A DNA stretch of 10,339 nt from an uncultured Prevotella sp. (GTDB taxonomy: Bacteria > Bacteroidota > Bacteroidia > Bacteroidales > Bacteroidaceae). The notes beneath the pieces were generated by a model. It was given only the letters and a program-made list of their open reading frames with translations, had not been told where the DNA came from and ran no database searches. Both the position numbers and the translations under genes were made by a program. The stretch covers positions 1 through 10,339 of the forward strand of contig CAJLYG010000107.1 of the NCBI GenBank assembly GCA_905210845.1. The letters run 5' to 3'. Positions 1 to 7,315 of the stretch are shown here, piece after piece; positions within the stretch are counted from its first letter, which is position 1; the number at the start of each line of letters is the position of its first letter.

Positions 1-158
1 TTTATTTTTATTTCCGAGGTGCCGCGTATCTTATGGAAAGATACTGCAAACCGAGGGAAATCATAGGGATATGAGTCATGTTTCCTTTGTGATGGCGTAT
101 CCTTTGTTTGGAGAAGGCAAATTGAGGTGAAGCCTCTTGTCAGTTCGTTTTCAAAGGG

Positions 159-416
159 TCAATAGGAAGGGTCATCCACCCACTGCCAGCGTTTGGCTTC
201 CAAATCTCCTCCGCCGGGGACCGGTATGTCACCACCCGTTTCTGGACCAGGTTGGTCCTTTTGCGTGCCGTTGTTGTGAGTCGTGTTGCCACTCGTACTG
301 AGCGAATTGTCCATGATGGGACCCACGTCTATGAGTGTTGCTTCCGGCTTCTCATATTTCTTCCTTACAAAATCCCCCCCCCAGTTGCGTTTGGGAGCTC
401 CCTTGGGAAGTCTCGG
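159..416 (-). CDS. small KYEKPE-type peptide ORF, start unresolved
   Basis: On the minus strand the frame closed by TGA at 161-159 is open back to a TGA at 419-417. It reads KKYEKPEATLIDVG, then a low-complexity middle rich in Asn, Thr, Gly and Pro (STSGNTTHNNG, GPETGG, PVPGGG), and ends AKRWQWVDDPSY. Short proteins starting K-x-Y-E-K-P-E and continuing into Gly/Pro/Asn-rich tails are common in Prevotella and have no assigned function; membership here is my inference from the pattern. No ATG precedes the KKYEKPE segment in this frame: the first ATG inside it (314-312) would give a 51-residue product lacking the motif. An ATG at 425-423 lies in frame but is followed after one codon by the TGA at 419-417. 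The frame also crosses nine G residues (minus strand), so a length change there would alter its connection upstream. It could be a decayed or misassembled small gene. Confidence 0.4.
   Translation of the reverse strand, partial: PRLPKGAPKRNWGGDFVRKKYEKPEATLIDVGPIMDNSLSTSGNTTHNNGTQKDQPGPETGGDIPVPGGGDLEAKRWQWVDDPSY
374..382. repeat. homopolymer of nine C (nine G on minus strand)
   Basis: Nine consecutive C residues lie at the 5' side of the small minus-strand ORF. Next to them is the 10-bp palindrome GGGAGCTCCC at 393-402, followed by CCCTTGGG. Homopolymers of this length are prone to slippage, both in cells and in sequencing. With one G fewer on the minus strand, an ATG at 504-502 would be joined in frame to the KKYEKPE segment, giving about 114 codons. 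Confidence 0.7.
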
Positions 417-745
417 TCAGGGCATTTTGTGCCCCAGTCCCGTTGCAGTTAGTTGTCAAAGGCAATCTTTTACATGTTCCGATACTGTTTAACATTTGTT
501 CCATAACTGTTCTTTTTTTAATTGAGTTGCTTGATCTGGTTTCATTATCTGAAGAATTCGTCCATTGCCACGGTGCCATGGATGGCAAATGGTTTTCATT
601 ATTTTTTGCAAAAAAAATGTTTTTTAGGGAAAGTTAGTAGTCTTTATGGCAAAATAAAGTTAGCCAAAACCTATTTAGAGACAAAATGACAATCTTTGTT
701 AACAATTAGAACACTCTGAACGTTGAGACGTATGGAAAAACAGGA

Positions 746-855
746 GGTAACCTTTTGCGTTCCATGAGATGATCTTTTGCGAGACAGGAGATGACCTATT
801 GAGAAGTGTTAGATGACCTATTGCGAAGCGTTAGATGACCTCTTATGAGTTGCCT
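746..855. repeat. five tandem 22-bp units (iteron-like)
   Basis: The octamer GATGACCT or a close variant begins at 746 (GGTAACCT), 768 (GATGATCT), 790, 812 and 834, so the period is exactly 22 bp four times in a row. Units three and four are nearly identical, with core GATGACCTATTGnGAAG followed by YGTTA. Units one and two share TTTTGCG after the octamer, and unit five diverges after its first ten bases. There are no spacers between units. A period of 22 bp is about two helical turns, which would place the repeated octamer on one face of the DNA. Function is unknown; iteron-type protein binding is one possibility. Confidence 0.85.
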
Positions 856-965
856 GCCCGCCTCCGTCTTTTGCATCGGGAAGATAGGGAATTGAAGGCA
901 GTGGCGAAGCTAACAATAAAAAACAAAAATCAAAAAAAACATCGGCGACGACGACGGTCTTTTTC

Positions 966-982
966 AGTCGACGACGTCGACT
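966..982. repeat. GTCGAC inverted repeat
   Basis: AGTCGAC (966-972) and GTCGACT (976-982) are perfect inverted arms separated by GAC. The element is flanked on both sides by T-rich tracts (CTTTTTC before and CTTTTTCT after) and preceded by a GAC-rich run (CGACGACGACGG). It could form a short terminator-like hairpin on the plus strand, but no gene ends just upstream. Confidence 0.55.
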
Positions 983-1048
983 CTTTTTCTTGATCTTTAT
1001 TTTTATCTCTATTAATACGCGCGCGGATATAAGGTACGCGCACGAATA

Positions 1049-1114
1049 TTGAATTTGCATTGAATTCACGTTGAATTTAGATTCAATTCTGAACGCATTT
1101 AGATTCATTTCCAA
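1049..1114. repeat. 11/22-bp periodic TTGAATT repeat
   Basis: TTGAATT starts at 1049, 1060 and 1071, and TTCAATT at 1082, giving four contiguous 11-bp units. On top of this, ATTTAGATTCA occurs at 1075-1085 and again at 1097-1107, exactly 22 bp apart, so the array continues in degenerate form to about 1114. The spacing is half of, and then equal to, that of the upstream 22-bp array, although the sequences differ. Confidence 0.75.
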
Positions 1115-1257
1115 ATCATCTTTATCGCCATCTATGATGCAGGAAAAATGATGACAGCGGAGTCTAAGGCTTTCATGGCTTTATCGCATGAGACAACTCT
1201 GTACCCCGTCGACGTATATCGGCGAATTCTTTCAGGGATTCTGATATGATCTTTGTT

Positions 1258-1289
1258 AAGCAGTGGTTATTCTTGTCCAACTACTGCTT
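1258..1289 (+). other. 11-bp hairpin upstream of the GH95 promoter
   Basis: AAGCAGTGGTT (1258-1268) pairs with AACTACTGCTT (1279-1289), with a single G-U pair and a 10-nt loop. A weak -7-like GATCTTTG sits just before it at 1248-1255. It may be a small structured transcript or the remains of a terminator. No function is assigned. Confidence 0.35.
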
Positions 1290-1353
1290 TCTTGAAGGGC
1301 CTTTGGATGGAGAAAAAGAAAAGCAGAAATGCAACATATTTTTCATGGAAACC

Positions 1354-1385
1354 TTTCATAAAACCAAATAAAAATTGTATCTTTG
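1354..1385 (+). promoter_or_regulatory. Bacteroidetes-type promoter of the GH95 gene
   Basis: TATCTTTG at 1378-1385 matches the Bacteroidetes -7 consensus TAnnTTTG. TTTC at 1354-1357, 20 bp upstream, fits a one-mismatch -33 TTTG. The GH95 ATG at 1417 lies 31 bp downstream of the -7 box, leaving a short leader. A TTG at 1375, in frame with the gene, overlaps this box and is therefore not a credible start codon. Confidence 0.75.
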
Positions 1386-1416
1386 CCAGATATTTATCAA
1401 ATGCAATACGACCATT

Positions 1417-3951
1417 ATGAAACTCAGAAATGTAACTTTGTGCCTGTTCGCTTTGATGGGCTTGTCAGCTCAGGCGGACACCAAGCAATCTCCGCAGGCT
1501 CCCCTGCAGATTCGCTTCAATACGCCAACTACTTTGTTGGGGTCTCAACCGTGGTATTATGGCAAACCTGCCGGGTTCAAGGGTAAGGTTCCTGTTGCCT
1601 ATGAGGCTGCCTCCAAGATTGACCCTTATTATGAAAACGCGTCATTGCCCATCGGGAATGGTAATATAGGGGCATCGATCTTCGGGGCGATCACCACAGA
1701 GCGCGTCACCCTGAACGAGATCTCTCTTTGGTTGGGTGGTCCCAACACGAAGAAAGGACCGGCTTATTACTGGAATGTCAACAAGAAATCAGCGTATCTT
1801 TTGCCCAAGATCAGAGAGGCATTCCTTAAGGGGGATGACCATTTGGCTGACTCCCTGACGTCCAACAATATGAACGGGCTGTTCTCTTATGAACCAGCAG
1901 ACGAACCCACCTGGCGCTTTGGCAATTATACGACCATGGGTGAGCTGCATATCCAGACGGGCATTGATTCCTTAGGAGTCAAGGACTACAGTCGTGTCCT
2001 TTCCTTAGACTCTGCCATGGCAACGGTTAGCTTTGTCAAGAATGGTGTCCGTTATGTCCGCAGCTCGTTCTGCTCTTACCCGGACAACGTCATCGTGATG
2101 AGATACACGGCCAACAAGAAAAAGATGCAGAATCTCACGCTGTCTTATTGCCCGAATCCCTTGGCAACAGGCAATACGCAGGTGATCAATGGGAATACGC
2201 TCGTTTACAAGGCAACCCTTGATAACAATGGGATGAAATTCGACCTCCGCATCCGGATGATTGTCAAAGGAGCCAATGCAAAGATCATGAGGGGACAATC
2301 TGATCGGCTGTCCGTAGTAAGGGCCGACGAGGTGTTGTTCCTCGTGACGGCGGATACGGACTATAAGATGAACTTCGATCCAGATTTCAATGACGCCCAG
2401 GCTTATGTAGGCGTAGATCCTGCCAAGACCACGACGGCTTGGTTGAATGCTGCCGCACAGTCATCCTATACGCAATTGCTGAATAGACACCTCGCTGATT
2501 ACCAGCCGATATTCAACCATGTGCGGTTTGAACTCAATGGTGCGGTGAACCCTGACCTGACCAAGGCGACGGGCGATCGGTTGAAGGATTATCGGAAAGG
2601 GGTGAAGGATTCTTATTTAGAGACACTTTATTTCCAGTATGGTCGCTACCTCTTGATCGCCTCCTCCCGCAATAACCTCCCAGCCAACCTACAAGGCTTG
2701 TGGCTGAATAATATCGACGGTCCTTGGCATTGCGACTATCATAACAACATCAACATCCAGATGAACTATTGGCCGGCATTGCAGGATAACCTGTTAGAGT
2801 GCATGCAGCCGATGATCGACTATATCAAGTCACAGGTAAAAGGTGGGGCCGTGACGGCTAAGGATTATTTTGGTGCACGGGGCTGGACGACGTCTATCTC
2901 CTCGAATCCTTTTGGCTTGACCACCCCCTTGCGCGATCGTGCCATGCAGTATAACCTGAGTCCTATGGCTGGTCCGTGGCTCGCCACGCATATCTGGGAC
3001 TACTACGACTATACCCGTGACGTGGAGTGGCTGCGTAAGGAAGGCTATCCTTTGATCAAGGGTGCGGCTGAGTTTACCCAGGATTATCTTTGGAAGAAGC
3101 CAGATGGCACTTATACAGCAGCTCCCAGTGCCTCCCCAGAGCATGGTTCCGTGGATGAAGGGGCAACCTATTGCCATGCGGTAGCCCGTGAGATCCTCTT
3201 GGATGCGATCTCTGCTGCCAAGGTGTTAGGGGTTGATGAGGACAAGATCGGCCAATGGCAGGAGATCCTCGACCATCTCGTGCCTTATAAGATCGGGCGT
3301 TATGGTCAGCTGTTGGAGTGGAGCAAGGATATTGACGACCCGAACGATCACCATCGCCATGTGAACCATCTGTTTGGATTGCATCCTGGACACACGATCA
3401 GTCCGGTGACGACCCCAGACCTTGCGCAGGCATGCAAGGTGGTCTTGGAGCATCGGGGGGATGGTGCCACGGGATGGAGCATGGGTTGGAAGCTCAACCA
3501 ATGGGCACGGTTGTTGGATGGCAATCATTCTTACGTGCTGTATGGCAACCTGCTGAAGAACGGGACAGCCGACAATCTGTGGGATATGCACCCACCTTTC
3601 CAGATTGACGGTAACTTTGGAGGCACAGCCGGCGTGACGGAGATGTTGTTACAGAGCCAGACCGGTGCTCTCCAATTGCTGCCTGCCTTGCCAGACGCTT
3701 GGGGCAGTGGCTCGATCACTGGGATCAGGGCGCGTGGCAATTTCATCGTCGACATGGAATGGAAGGGAGGACGGTTGACGAAGTCCCATATCCAATCAGG
3801 GAGTGGAGTGCCTTGTACCGTGATCTATCGGGGCGTTGCCAGAATGAAGGTGAAGGATTCCCGCGGGAATCCGATCTCAACGAAAGCCACGGGAGACAAT
3901 CAGATCAGCTTCCCAACAACACGAGGGGAAACCTATACGATTAGCTTGTAA
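1417..3951 (+). CDS. secreted glycoside hydrolase family 95 enzyme (alpha-L-fucosidase / alpha-galactosidase type)
   Basis: The 844-residue protein begins with a signal peptide (charged MKLRN, hydrophobic residues 6-18, likely cleavage after SAQA at 20), so it acts in the periplasm or at the cell surface. GH95 enzymes are inverting and release terminal alpha-1,2-linked L-fucose, or in some members alpha-L-galactose, from glycans. Family hallmarks run in order: N-terminal beta domain with [13 protein letters not shown] (78-90) and [18 protein letters not shown] (420-429); [15 protein letters not shown] (440-454), containing the Asn pair that assists the base; SPEHG with the probable general acid Glu575; [13 protein letters not shown] (646-658); and DGNFGG with the probable base Asp731. 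The catalytic set looks complete and length is normal. The ATG at 1417 is chosen over the in-frame TTG at 1375, which lies in the promoter. It appears monocistronic and ends at a strong hairpin. Sequence alone does not settle fucose versus galactose specificity. Confidence 0.93.
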   Translation: MKLRNVTLCLFALMGLSAQADTKQSPQAPLQIRFNTPTTLLGSQPWYYGKPAGFKGKVPVAYEAASKIDPYYENASLPIGNGNIGASIFGAITTERVTLNEISLWLGGPNTKKGPAYYWNVNKKSAYLLPKIREAFLKGDDHLADSLTSNNMNGLFSYEPADEPTWRFGNYTTMGELHIQTGIDSLGVKDYSRVLSLDSAMATVSFVKNGVRYVRSSFCSYPDNVIVMRYTANKKKMQNLTLSYCPNPLATGNTQVINGNTLVYKATLDNNGMKFDLRIRMIVKGANAKIMRGQSDRLSVVRADEVLFLVTADTDYKMNFDPDFNDAQAYVGVDPAKTTTAWLNAAAQSSYTQLLNRHLADYQPIFNHVRFELNGAVNPDLTKATGDRLKDYRKGVKDSYLETLYFQYGRYLLIASSRNNLPANLQGLWLNNIDGPWHCDYHNNINIQMNYWPALQDNLLECMQPMIDYIKSQVKGGAVTAKDYFGARGWTTSISSNPFGLTTPLRDRAMQYNLSPMAGPWLATHIWDYYDYTRDVEWLRKEGYPLIKGAAEFTQDYLWKKPDGTYTAAPSASPEHGSVDEGATYCHAVAREILLDAISAAKVLGVDEDKIGQWQEILDHLVPYKIGRYGQLLEWSKDIDDPNDHHRHVNHLFGLHPGHTISPVTTPDLAQACKVVLEHRGDGATGWSMGWKLNQWARLLDGNHSYVLYGNLLKNGTADNLWDMHPPFQIDGNFGGTAGVTEMLLQSQTGALQLLPALPDAWGSGSITGIRARGNFIVDMEWKGGRLTKSHIQSGSGVPCTVIYRGVARMKVKDSRGNPISTKATGDNQISFPTTRGETYTISL

Positions 3952-3952
3952 A

Positions 3953-3992
3953 ATAAAACGGGATATGCGCCACTCGGCATATCCCGTTTTAT
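3953..3992. terminator. bidirectional hairpin terminator between convergent genes
   Basis: A perfect 16-bp stem, ATAAAACGGGATATGC (3953-3968) against GCATATCCCGTTTTAT (3977-3992), closes an 8-nt loop. It starts one base after the GH95 stop codon and ends three bases before the stop of the minus-strand kinase remnant. The A-rich left base and T-rich right base give a U-tract on either strand, so it can end both convergent transcripts. Confidence 0.9.
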
Positions 3993-3995
3993 GGT

Positions 3996-4725
3996 TTATA
4001 CTTTTTCTTTTAGAGAGGAAGGCAGCTCAGGCATGGCACCGTTTTGCGCGCAGACATAGGCACTGACGGAAACCGCTAAGCGATGGGCTTCCGGTATGCT
4101 CTTCCCACTGAGGATGGCAGCGCAGAAACTGCCGGTGAAAGAGTCTCCTGCCCCTACGGTGTCGGCGACCTCCACGTGGGGCGTCTCTAAGAAAGAGATC
4201 TCCCCCCGGGAAAAGACATAACTGCCATTGATCCCACACGTGAGTACTAACATGTCTAAGTCGTACTTCCCTAAGATCAACCAGCATTTGTTTTCGATGT
4301 CAAGACCGGGATAGCCAAACATCCTGCCGATGATGACGAGTTCCTCATCGTTGATCTTCAGGATATTGCACCGCTTCAAGGATTCGCGGATCACCTCCTT
4401 GGAATAAAAGTTCTGACGTAAATTGATGTCGAATATCTTCATGCAGCCTTTCGGGGTGGTATCAAGGAACTGGTAGATGCTCCTCCTACTCACCTCGTTG
4501 CGTTGTGCAAGCGATCCCCAGCAGACTGCCTGGCAATGTTCGGCCACCTGTTTGATTTCATCGTTAAACGGAATGATCCTCGCCGAGGGCACTGACAGCG
4601 ACCGAGTTCAGTCCGAACTGACCTGCGTGATAAGCGAAGTTGGCGGGAGCGCCCCCTAACTTCTTTCCTTCTGGAAGCACGTCCCAGAGTGCTTCACCTA
4701 ATCCTACGACATATTTCTGATCCAT
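3996..4725 (-). pseudogene. PfkB-family sugar kinase (fructokinase-like), internally deleted and frameshifted
   Basis: PfkB/ribokinase-family enzymes phosphorylate sugars such as fructose or ribose with ATP in the cytoplasm. The minus-strand ATG at 4725 opens a typical start, MDQKYVVGLGEALWDVLP, then the substrate-binding KLGGAPANFAYH and SALGED, but ends after 53 codons at TAA 4566-4564. The rest of the family sequence resumes in another frame immediately at IPFNDEIKQ (about 4575) and runs to the stop at 3998-3996. It carries DINLRQNFYS, TCGINGSYVF and the catalytic DTVGAGDSFTGSF. Intact relatives have about 290-300 residues; here both parts total about 243 codons, so roughly 50 codons (the lid and early core strands) plus a frame are missing between SALGED and IPF. 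A downstream GTG (4592) could at most give a C-terminal piece without the sugar-binding GGAPAN motif. Only 12 bp separate it from the upstream minus-strand ORF, suggesting one operon. Confidence 0.85.
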
Positions 4726-4737
4726 GATATTGTGAGT

Positions 4738-5208
4738 TTAATGTTGAACATTCCGGATATAAGTAAACAGGTATACGACCCCTATTGCCATCAAAGCCAC
4801 GGCCCCGATCTGCCCGATGGCATCACTGGGAAGGATCAAGTATCTCTTCGGATTTTTTATCTGAAGGATCGTCGTGTCCCCATGGACAGTGACGTTCATT
4901 TTCTGTGGTGCAGCCTGCATGGTTCCATATGTTAGAGTAGGGGCAAGGCTAATATGCTGATGATATTCCTTTTCATAGATTGTCTTTTTTGAATAACGTT
5001 GTTCGGTTGATTTTATTGGTTGTATTTGAAATTTTATGGTTTTCCAATGCCCGTTGAAGTAATAGGCATCGTAGATGTCGGCATAGGTCTTACCGAAATA
5101 CCATAATTTGGCTAAGATGCTTCGGTAGATATAGGTGAAGAACGCTCCTCTACCTACAGTAAGCCCACTTTGCAACCCAGTTGCAAAAGATCCTGTGTAC
5201 CTTTGCAT
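4738..5208 (-). CDS. unrecognised protein with C-terminal membrane segment, probably 5'-truncated
   Basis: I do not recognise the family. The frame has 156 codons from an ATG at 5208. The middle is polar and aromatic (GKTYADIYDAYYFNGHWKT). The tail has one clear transmembrane segment, AIGQIGAVALMAIGVVYLFTYI, close to the C-terminus. The first ~18 codons are encoded by the inverted repeat and -7 element of the divergent metal-pump gene, and no other in-frame ATG precedes the conserved-looking part, so this start is doubtful and the true N-terminus may be lost. No TAnnTTTG box is visible on the minus strand upstream. The stop lies 12 bp before the start of the broken sugar kinase, so both were probably co-transcribed. 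It could be a remnant rather than a working gene. Confidence 0.45.
   Translation of the reverse strand: MQRYTGSFATGLQSGLTVGRGAFFTYIYRSILAKLWYFGKTYADIYDAYYFNGHWKTIKFQIQPIKSTEQRYSKKTIYEKEYHQHISLAPTLTYGTMQAAPQKMNVTVHGDTTILQIKNPKRYLILPSDAIGQIGAVALMAIGVVYLFTYIRNVQH
5169..5187. promoter_or_regulatory. perfect inverted repeat, probable operator of the metal pump gene
   Basis: TTTGCAAC (5169-5176) and GTTGCAAA (5180-5187) form a perfect 8-bp dyad around CCA. It covers the place where the -33 element should lie, 10 bp before the -7 box of the P-type ATPase gene, so a protein bound here would block transcription. A metal-sensing repressor, for example of the Fur/Zur superfamily, is a reasonable guess, but none is encoded in this window. 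Confidence 0.65.
5198..5205 (+). promoter_or_regulatory. -7 promoter element of the metal pump gene
   Basis: TACCTTTG matches TAnnTTTG exactly and lies 23 bp before the ATG at 5229. The only TTTG upstream is within the inverted repeat at 5169-5172, 25 bp away, longer than the usual 19-21. The promoter is therefore either weak or dependent on the factor that binds the repeat. Confidence 0.75.
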
Positions 5209-5228
5209 TCAAAATCAAAAGAATCGAT

Positions 5229-7112
5229 ATGAAAAAAGTAAATCCGAAATTATTAAGAATCATCATAGCAGCCATTCTGCTGGTCGGTGCAGTGGCCGTG
5301 GAGAAGACCCTGTACCTTCAGACGTGGCAGTTGTTCATCATCTATCTCATTCCTTATCTCTATATCGGTTGGGACGTGATCAAGGAAGCCGTGGAGGGAC
5401 TTACGGAGGGAGATGCGTTCAACGAGGACTTCTTGATGTGCGTGGCAACAATCGGTGCCCTCTTCATCGGGTTCCTCCCTGGCGCGGAAAGTCAGTTCCC
5501 GGAAGCCGTGTTTGTCATGCTCTTCTTTCAGGTGGGAGAGCTCTTTGAGGATTATGCCGAGGATAAGAGCAGGGGTTCTATCTCGCAGTTGATGGATATC
5601 CGTCCCGATGCGGCGAATGTGCTGCGTGAAGGACAGGCTATGGTTGTGGATCCTGAAGAGGTGAAGGTAGGTGAGACCATTCTGGTCAAGCCTGGGGAGA
5701 AAGTCCCCCTCGATGGCGTTATCATAGATGGCGTCTCAGCCTTGGACACGGTGGCGTTGACCGGTGAGAGCGTACCCCGGGATGTCAATGAGGGCTCTGA
5801 GGTCATCTCGGGATGTGTCAATATCAGTGGAGTACTCAAGGTGAAGGTCACCAAAACGTTTGGTGAGTCTTCGGTCTCAAAGATCATCGATTTGGTAGAG
5901 AACTCTACTTCCCATAAGTCGAAGAGCGAGACCTTTATCCGGAAGTTTTCCCATGTCTATACGCCTGTGGTGGTATGTGTCGCGATCTTAGTCGCCTTCA
6001 TTCCCCCATTCTTTGCTGAGAGCTATGTCACGGCGTTGCCTGCTTGGTTGTACCGTGCCCTCACCTTTTTGGTGGTAAGCTGTCCTTGCGCCTTGGTGAT
6101 CTCTGTTCCCTTGACCTTCTTCGGTGGCATTGGCGGGGCGAGTCGGAAGGGTATTCTCATCAAGGGCGGCAACTATATGGAAACGCTCGCCAAGCTCCAT
6201 ACTGTTGTCTTCGATAAGACCGGTACGCTCACCAAGGGACAGTTTGAGGTGGAAGCCGTCCATCCAGACCTGATCCAAGCCCATGAGCTCCTGCATCTTG
6301 CTGCGCATGTCGAGCGCTTTTCTACGCACCCGATCGCTATGTCCTTGAAAAAAGCCTATCAGCATGAGGATGACGGTTGTTCCGTGGAAGATGTAGAAGA
6401 AATAGCTGGTCAGGGCATCCGTGCCCGGGTCAACGGAAAGGTCGTGTGCGTGGGCAACTCGAAGATGATGGATGCCATCGGTGCGAAATGGCATCCTTGC
6501 CATAAGGTGGGGACGATCATACATGTCGCTATTGAGGGAGCCTATGCCGGGCACATCGTCATTGCCGATGCCATTAAGGAAGATGCGAAGAATGCCATCC
6601 AGGCAATCAAAAAGGCTGGCGTGGAGCGGACCGTCATGTTGACGGGTGATCATGAGGAAGTAGGAAAGTATGTTGCCGGGCAACTCGCCTTGGACGAGTA
6701 TCATGCCGGGCTCCTCCCACAAGATAAGGTAGGCTATGTGGAAAAACTCCTACACGAAAAGCCCCAGGGCAGGACACTTGCCTTTGTGGGCGACGGGATC
6801 AATGATGCACCGGTCTTGGCACGTGCGGATGTCGGGATTGCCATGGGAGCCTTAGGCTCGGATGCTGCTATCGAGGCTGCGGATGTTGTCTTGATGGACG
6901 ATAAGCTCTCGAAGATCGCGCTTGCCATCAAGATCGCGCGCAAGACCTTGGCGATCGCCCGGGAGAACACGGGCTTTGCCATCTTCATCAAGGTGTTGGT
7001 ACTTGTCCTTGCCTTCTTCGGAATTGCCACGATGTGGATGGCAGTCTTCGCGGATGTAGGTGTCATGGTCCTCTGTGTCCTCAATGCCATGCGGGCTTTG
7101 TTCCTCCGTTGA
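5229..7112 (+). CDS. zntA: Zn2+/Cd2+/Pb2+-type P1B heavy-metal ATPase
   Basis: This 627-residue inner-membrane pump exports divalent heavy metals using ATP. Visible motifs: actuator TGES (178-181); the P1B metal site CPC (285-287) in the membrane helix reading VVSCPCALVISVPLTF; phosphorylation motif DKTGT with Asp329; P1B-specific HP dipeptide (367-368) in the nucleotide domain; TGD (472-474); hinge GDGINDAP (521-528); and Asp609 in FADVG of the last helix. The CPC plus C-terminal Asp combination is that of the Zn/Cd/Pb subgroup (P1B-2), not the copper subgroup. The first membrane helix starts at about residue 9, so the N-terminal CxxC metal-binding domain of E. coli ZntA is absent; such short forms are known in the family. 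The ATG at 5229 is chosen because the in-frame TTG at 5181 lies in the operator. Control is probably through the inverted repeat at 5169-5187. The symbol reflects the subgroup, not tested specificity. Confidence 0.92.
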   Translation: MKKVNPKLLRIIIAAILLVGAVAVEKTLYLQTWQLFIIYLIPYLYIGWDVIKEAVEGLTEGDAFNEDFLMCVATIGALFIGFLPGAESQFPEAVFVMLFFQVGELFEDYAEDKSRGSISQLMDIRPDAANVLREGQAMVVDPEEVKVGETILVKPGEKVPLDGVIIDGVSALDTVALTGESVPRDVNEGSEVISGCVNISGVLKVKVTKTFGESSVSKIIDLVENSTSHKSKSETFIRKFSHVYTPVVVCVAILVAFIPPFFAESYVTALPAWLYRALTFLVVSCPCALVISVPLTFFGGIGGASRKGILIKGGNYMETLAKLHTVVFDKTGTLTKGQFEVEAVHPDLIQAHELLHLAAHVERFSTHPIAMSLKKAYQHEDDGCSVEDVEEIAGQGIRARVNGKVVCVGNSKMMDAIGAKWHPCHKVGTIIHVAIEGAYAGHIVIADAIKEDAKNAIQAIKKAGVERTVMLTGDHEEVGKYVAGQLALDEYHAGLLPQDKVGYVEKLLHEKPQGRTLAFVGDGINDAPVLARADVGIAMGALGSDAAIEAADVVLMDDKLSKIALAIKIARKTLAIARENTGFAIFIKVLVLVLAFFGIATMWMAVFADVGVMVLCVLNAMRALFLR

Positions 7113-7192
7113 GGGCACCCACGGAAGAGTTCGCTTGGTATTATATTTCCGTTACAATAAGATCGTCCATCATCTTTTACGTTTTGTCCATT

Positions 7193-7221
7193 TTTGATCT
7201 GTGAAATTTTCTGTATGTTTG
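7193..7221 (+). promoter_or_regulatory. promoter of the GH97-phosphodiesterase operon
   Basis: TATGTTTG at 7214-7221 matches TAnnTTTG. TTTG at 7193-7196 could be the -33 box, although its 17-bp spacing is shorter than usual. The leader to the ATG at 7316 would be about 90 nt. This promoter shows the hydrolase genes need not be read from the metal pump gene that ends 203 bp earlier. Confidence 0.6.
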
Positions 7222-7315
7222 TACAAAATATCAAAAACAGGATAGTGGCACATTATAGAGCGATATTTATTTACCTGTGCGACCATCATCCGTCGTATTA
7301 TTAAAGATTTTAGTT

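Larger units (their letters stand above)
420..1353. other. long intergenic region without a convincing gene
   Basis: I see no ORF with protein-like composition and no tRNA-like T-loop here. The region is AT-rich and holds a small hairpin TGCCAT-GG-ATGGCA at 574-587, a palindrome TTGTTAACAA at 696-705, the 22-bp repeat array at 746-855, the GTCGAC palindrome at 966-982, the 11/22-bp periodic stretch at 1049-1114 and a hairpin at 1258-1289. A 98-codon minus-strand frame at 818-1114 spans the repeats and is probably not a gene. Positions 1-158, on the other side of the small ORF, also hold no gene; a 7-bp hairpin GTATCTT/AAGATAC with a 5-nt loop sits at 26-44. Confidence 0.6.

Noticed and set aside
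252..637. Overlapping plus-strand ORFs in the first 640 bases
   Set aside because: Compositions are not protein-like (Cys- and Ser-rich, rare-codon strings) and they lie antisense to the better minus-strand peptide frame or across T-rich intergenic DNA.
746..855. CRISPR array
   Set aside because: The units are contiguous at 22 bp without unique spacers and no cas gene is present.
818..1114. 98-codon minus-strand ORF
   Set aside because: It spans the tail of the 22-bp array, the GTCGAC palindrome and the 11-bp array. Its product is low-complexity (KIKIKKKSRRRR) and lacks a domain, so it is probably an accident of repeat sequence.
1375..1416. Upstream TTG start for the GH95 gene
   Set aside because: The extension is encoded by the -7 promoter element and leader; a normal signal peptide begins at the ATG at 1417.
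5181..5228. Upstream TTG start for the metal pump gene
   Set aside because: It lies inside the inverted repeat and runs through the -7 box; the ATG at 5229 is the natural start.
5988..6722. 244-codon minus-strand ORF
   Set aside because: It is antisense to the catalytic core of the P-type ATPase, whose motifs are intact on the plus strand; no independent signal supports it.
7108..7152. Terminator after the metal pump gene
   Set aside because: Only short, weak inverted repeats are present (ACGGAA/TTCCGT with a 20-nt loop), without a compact stem and T-tract.
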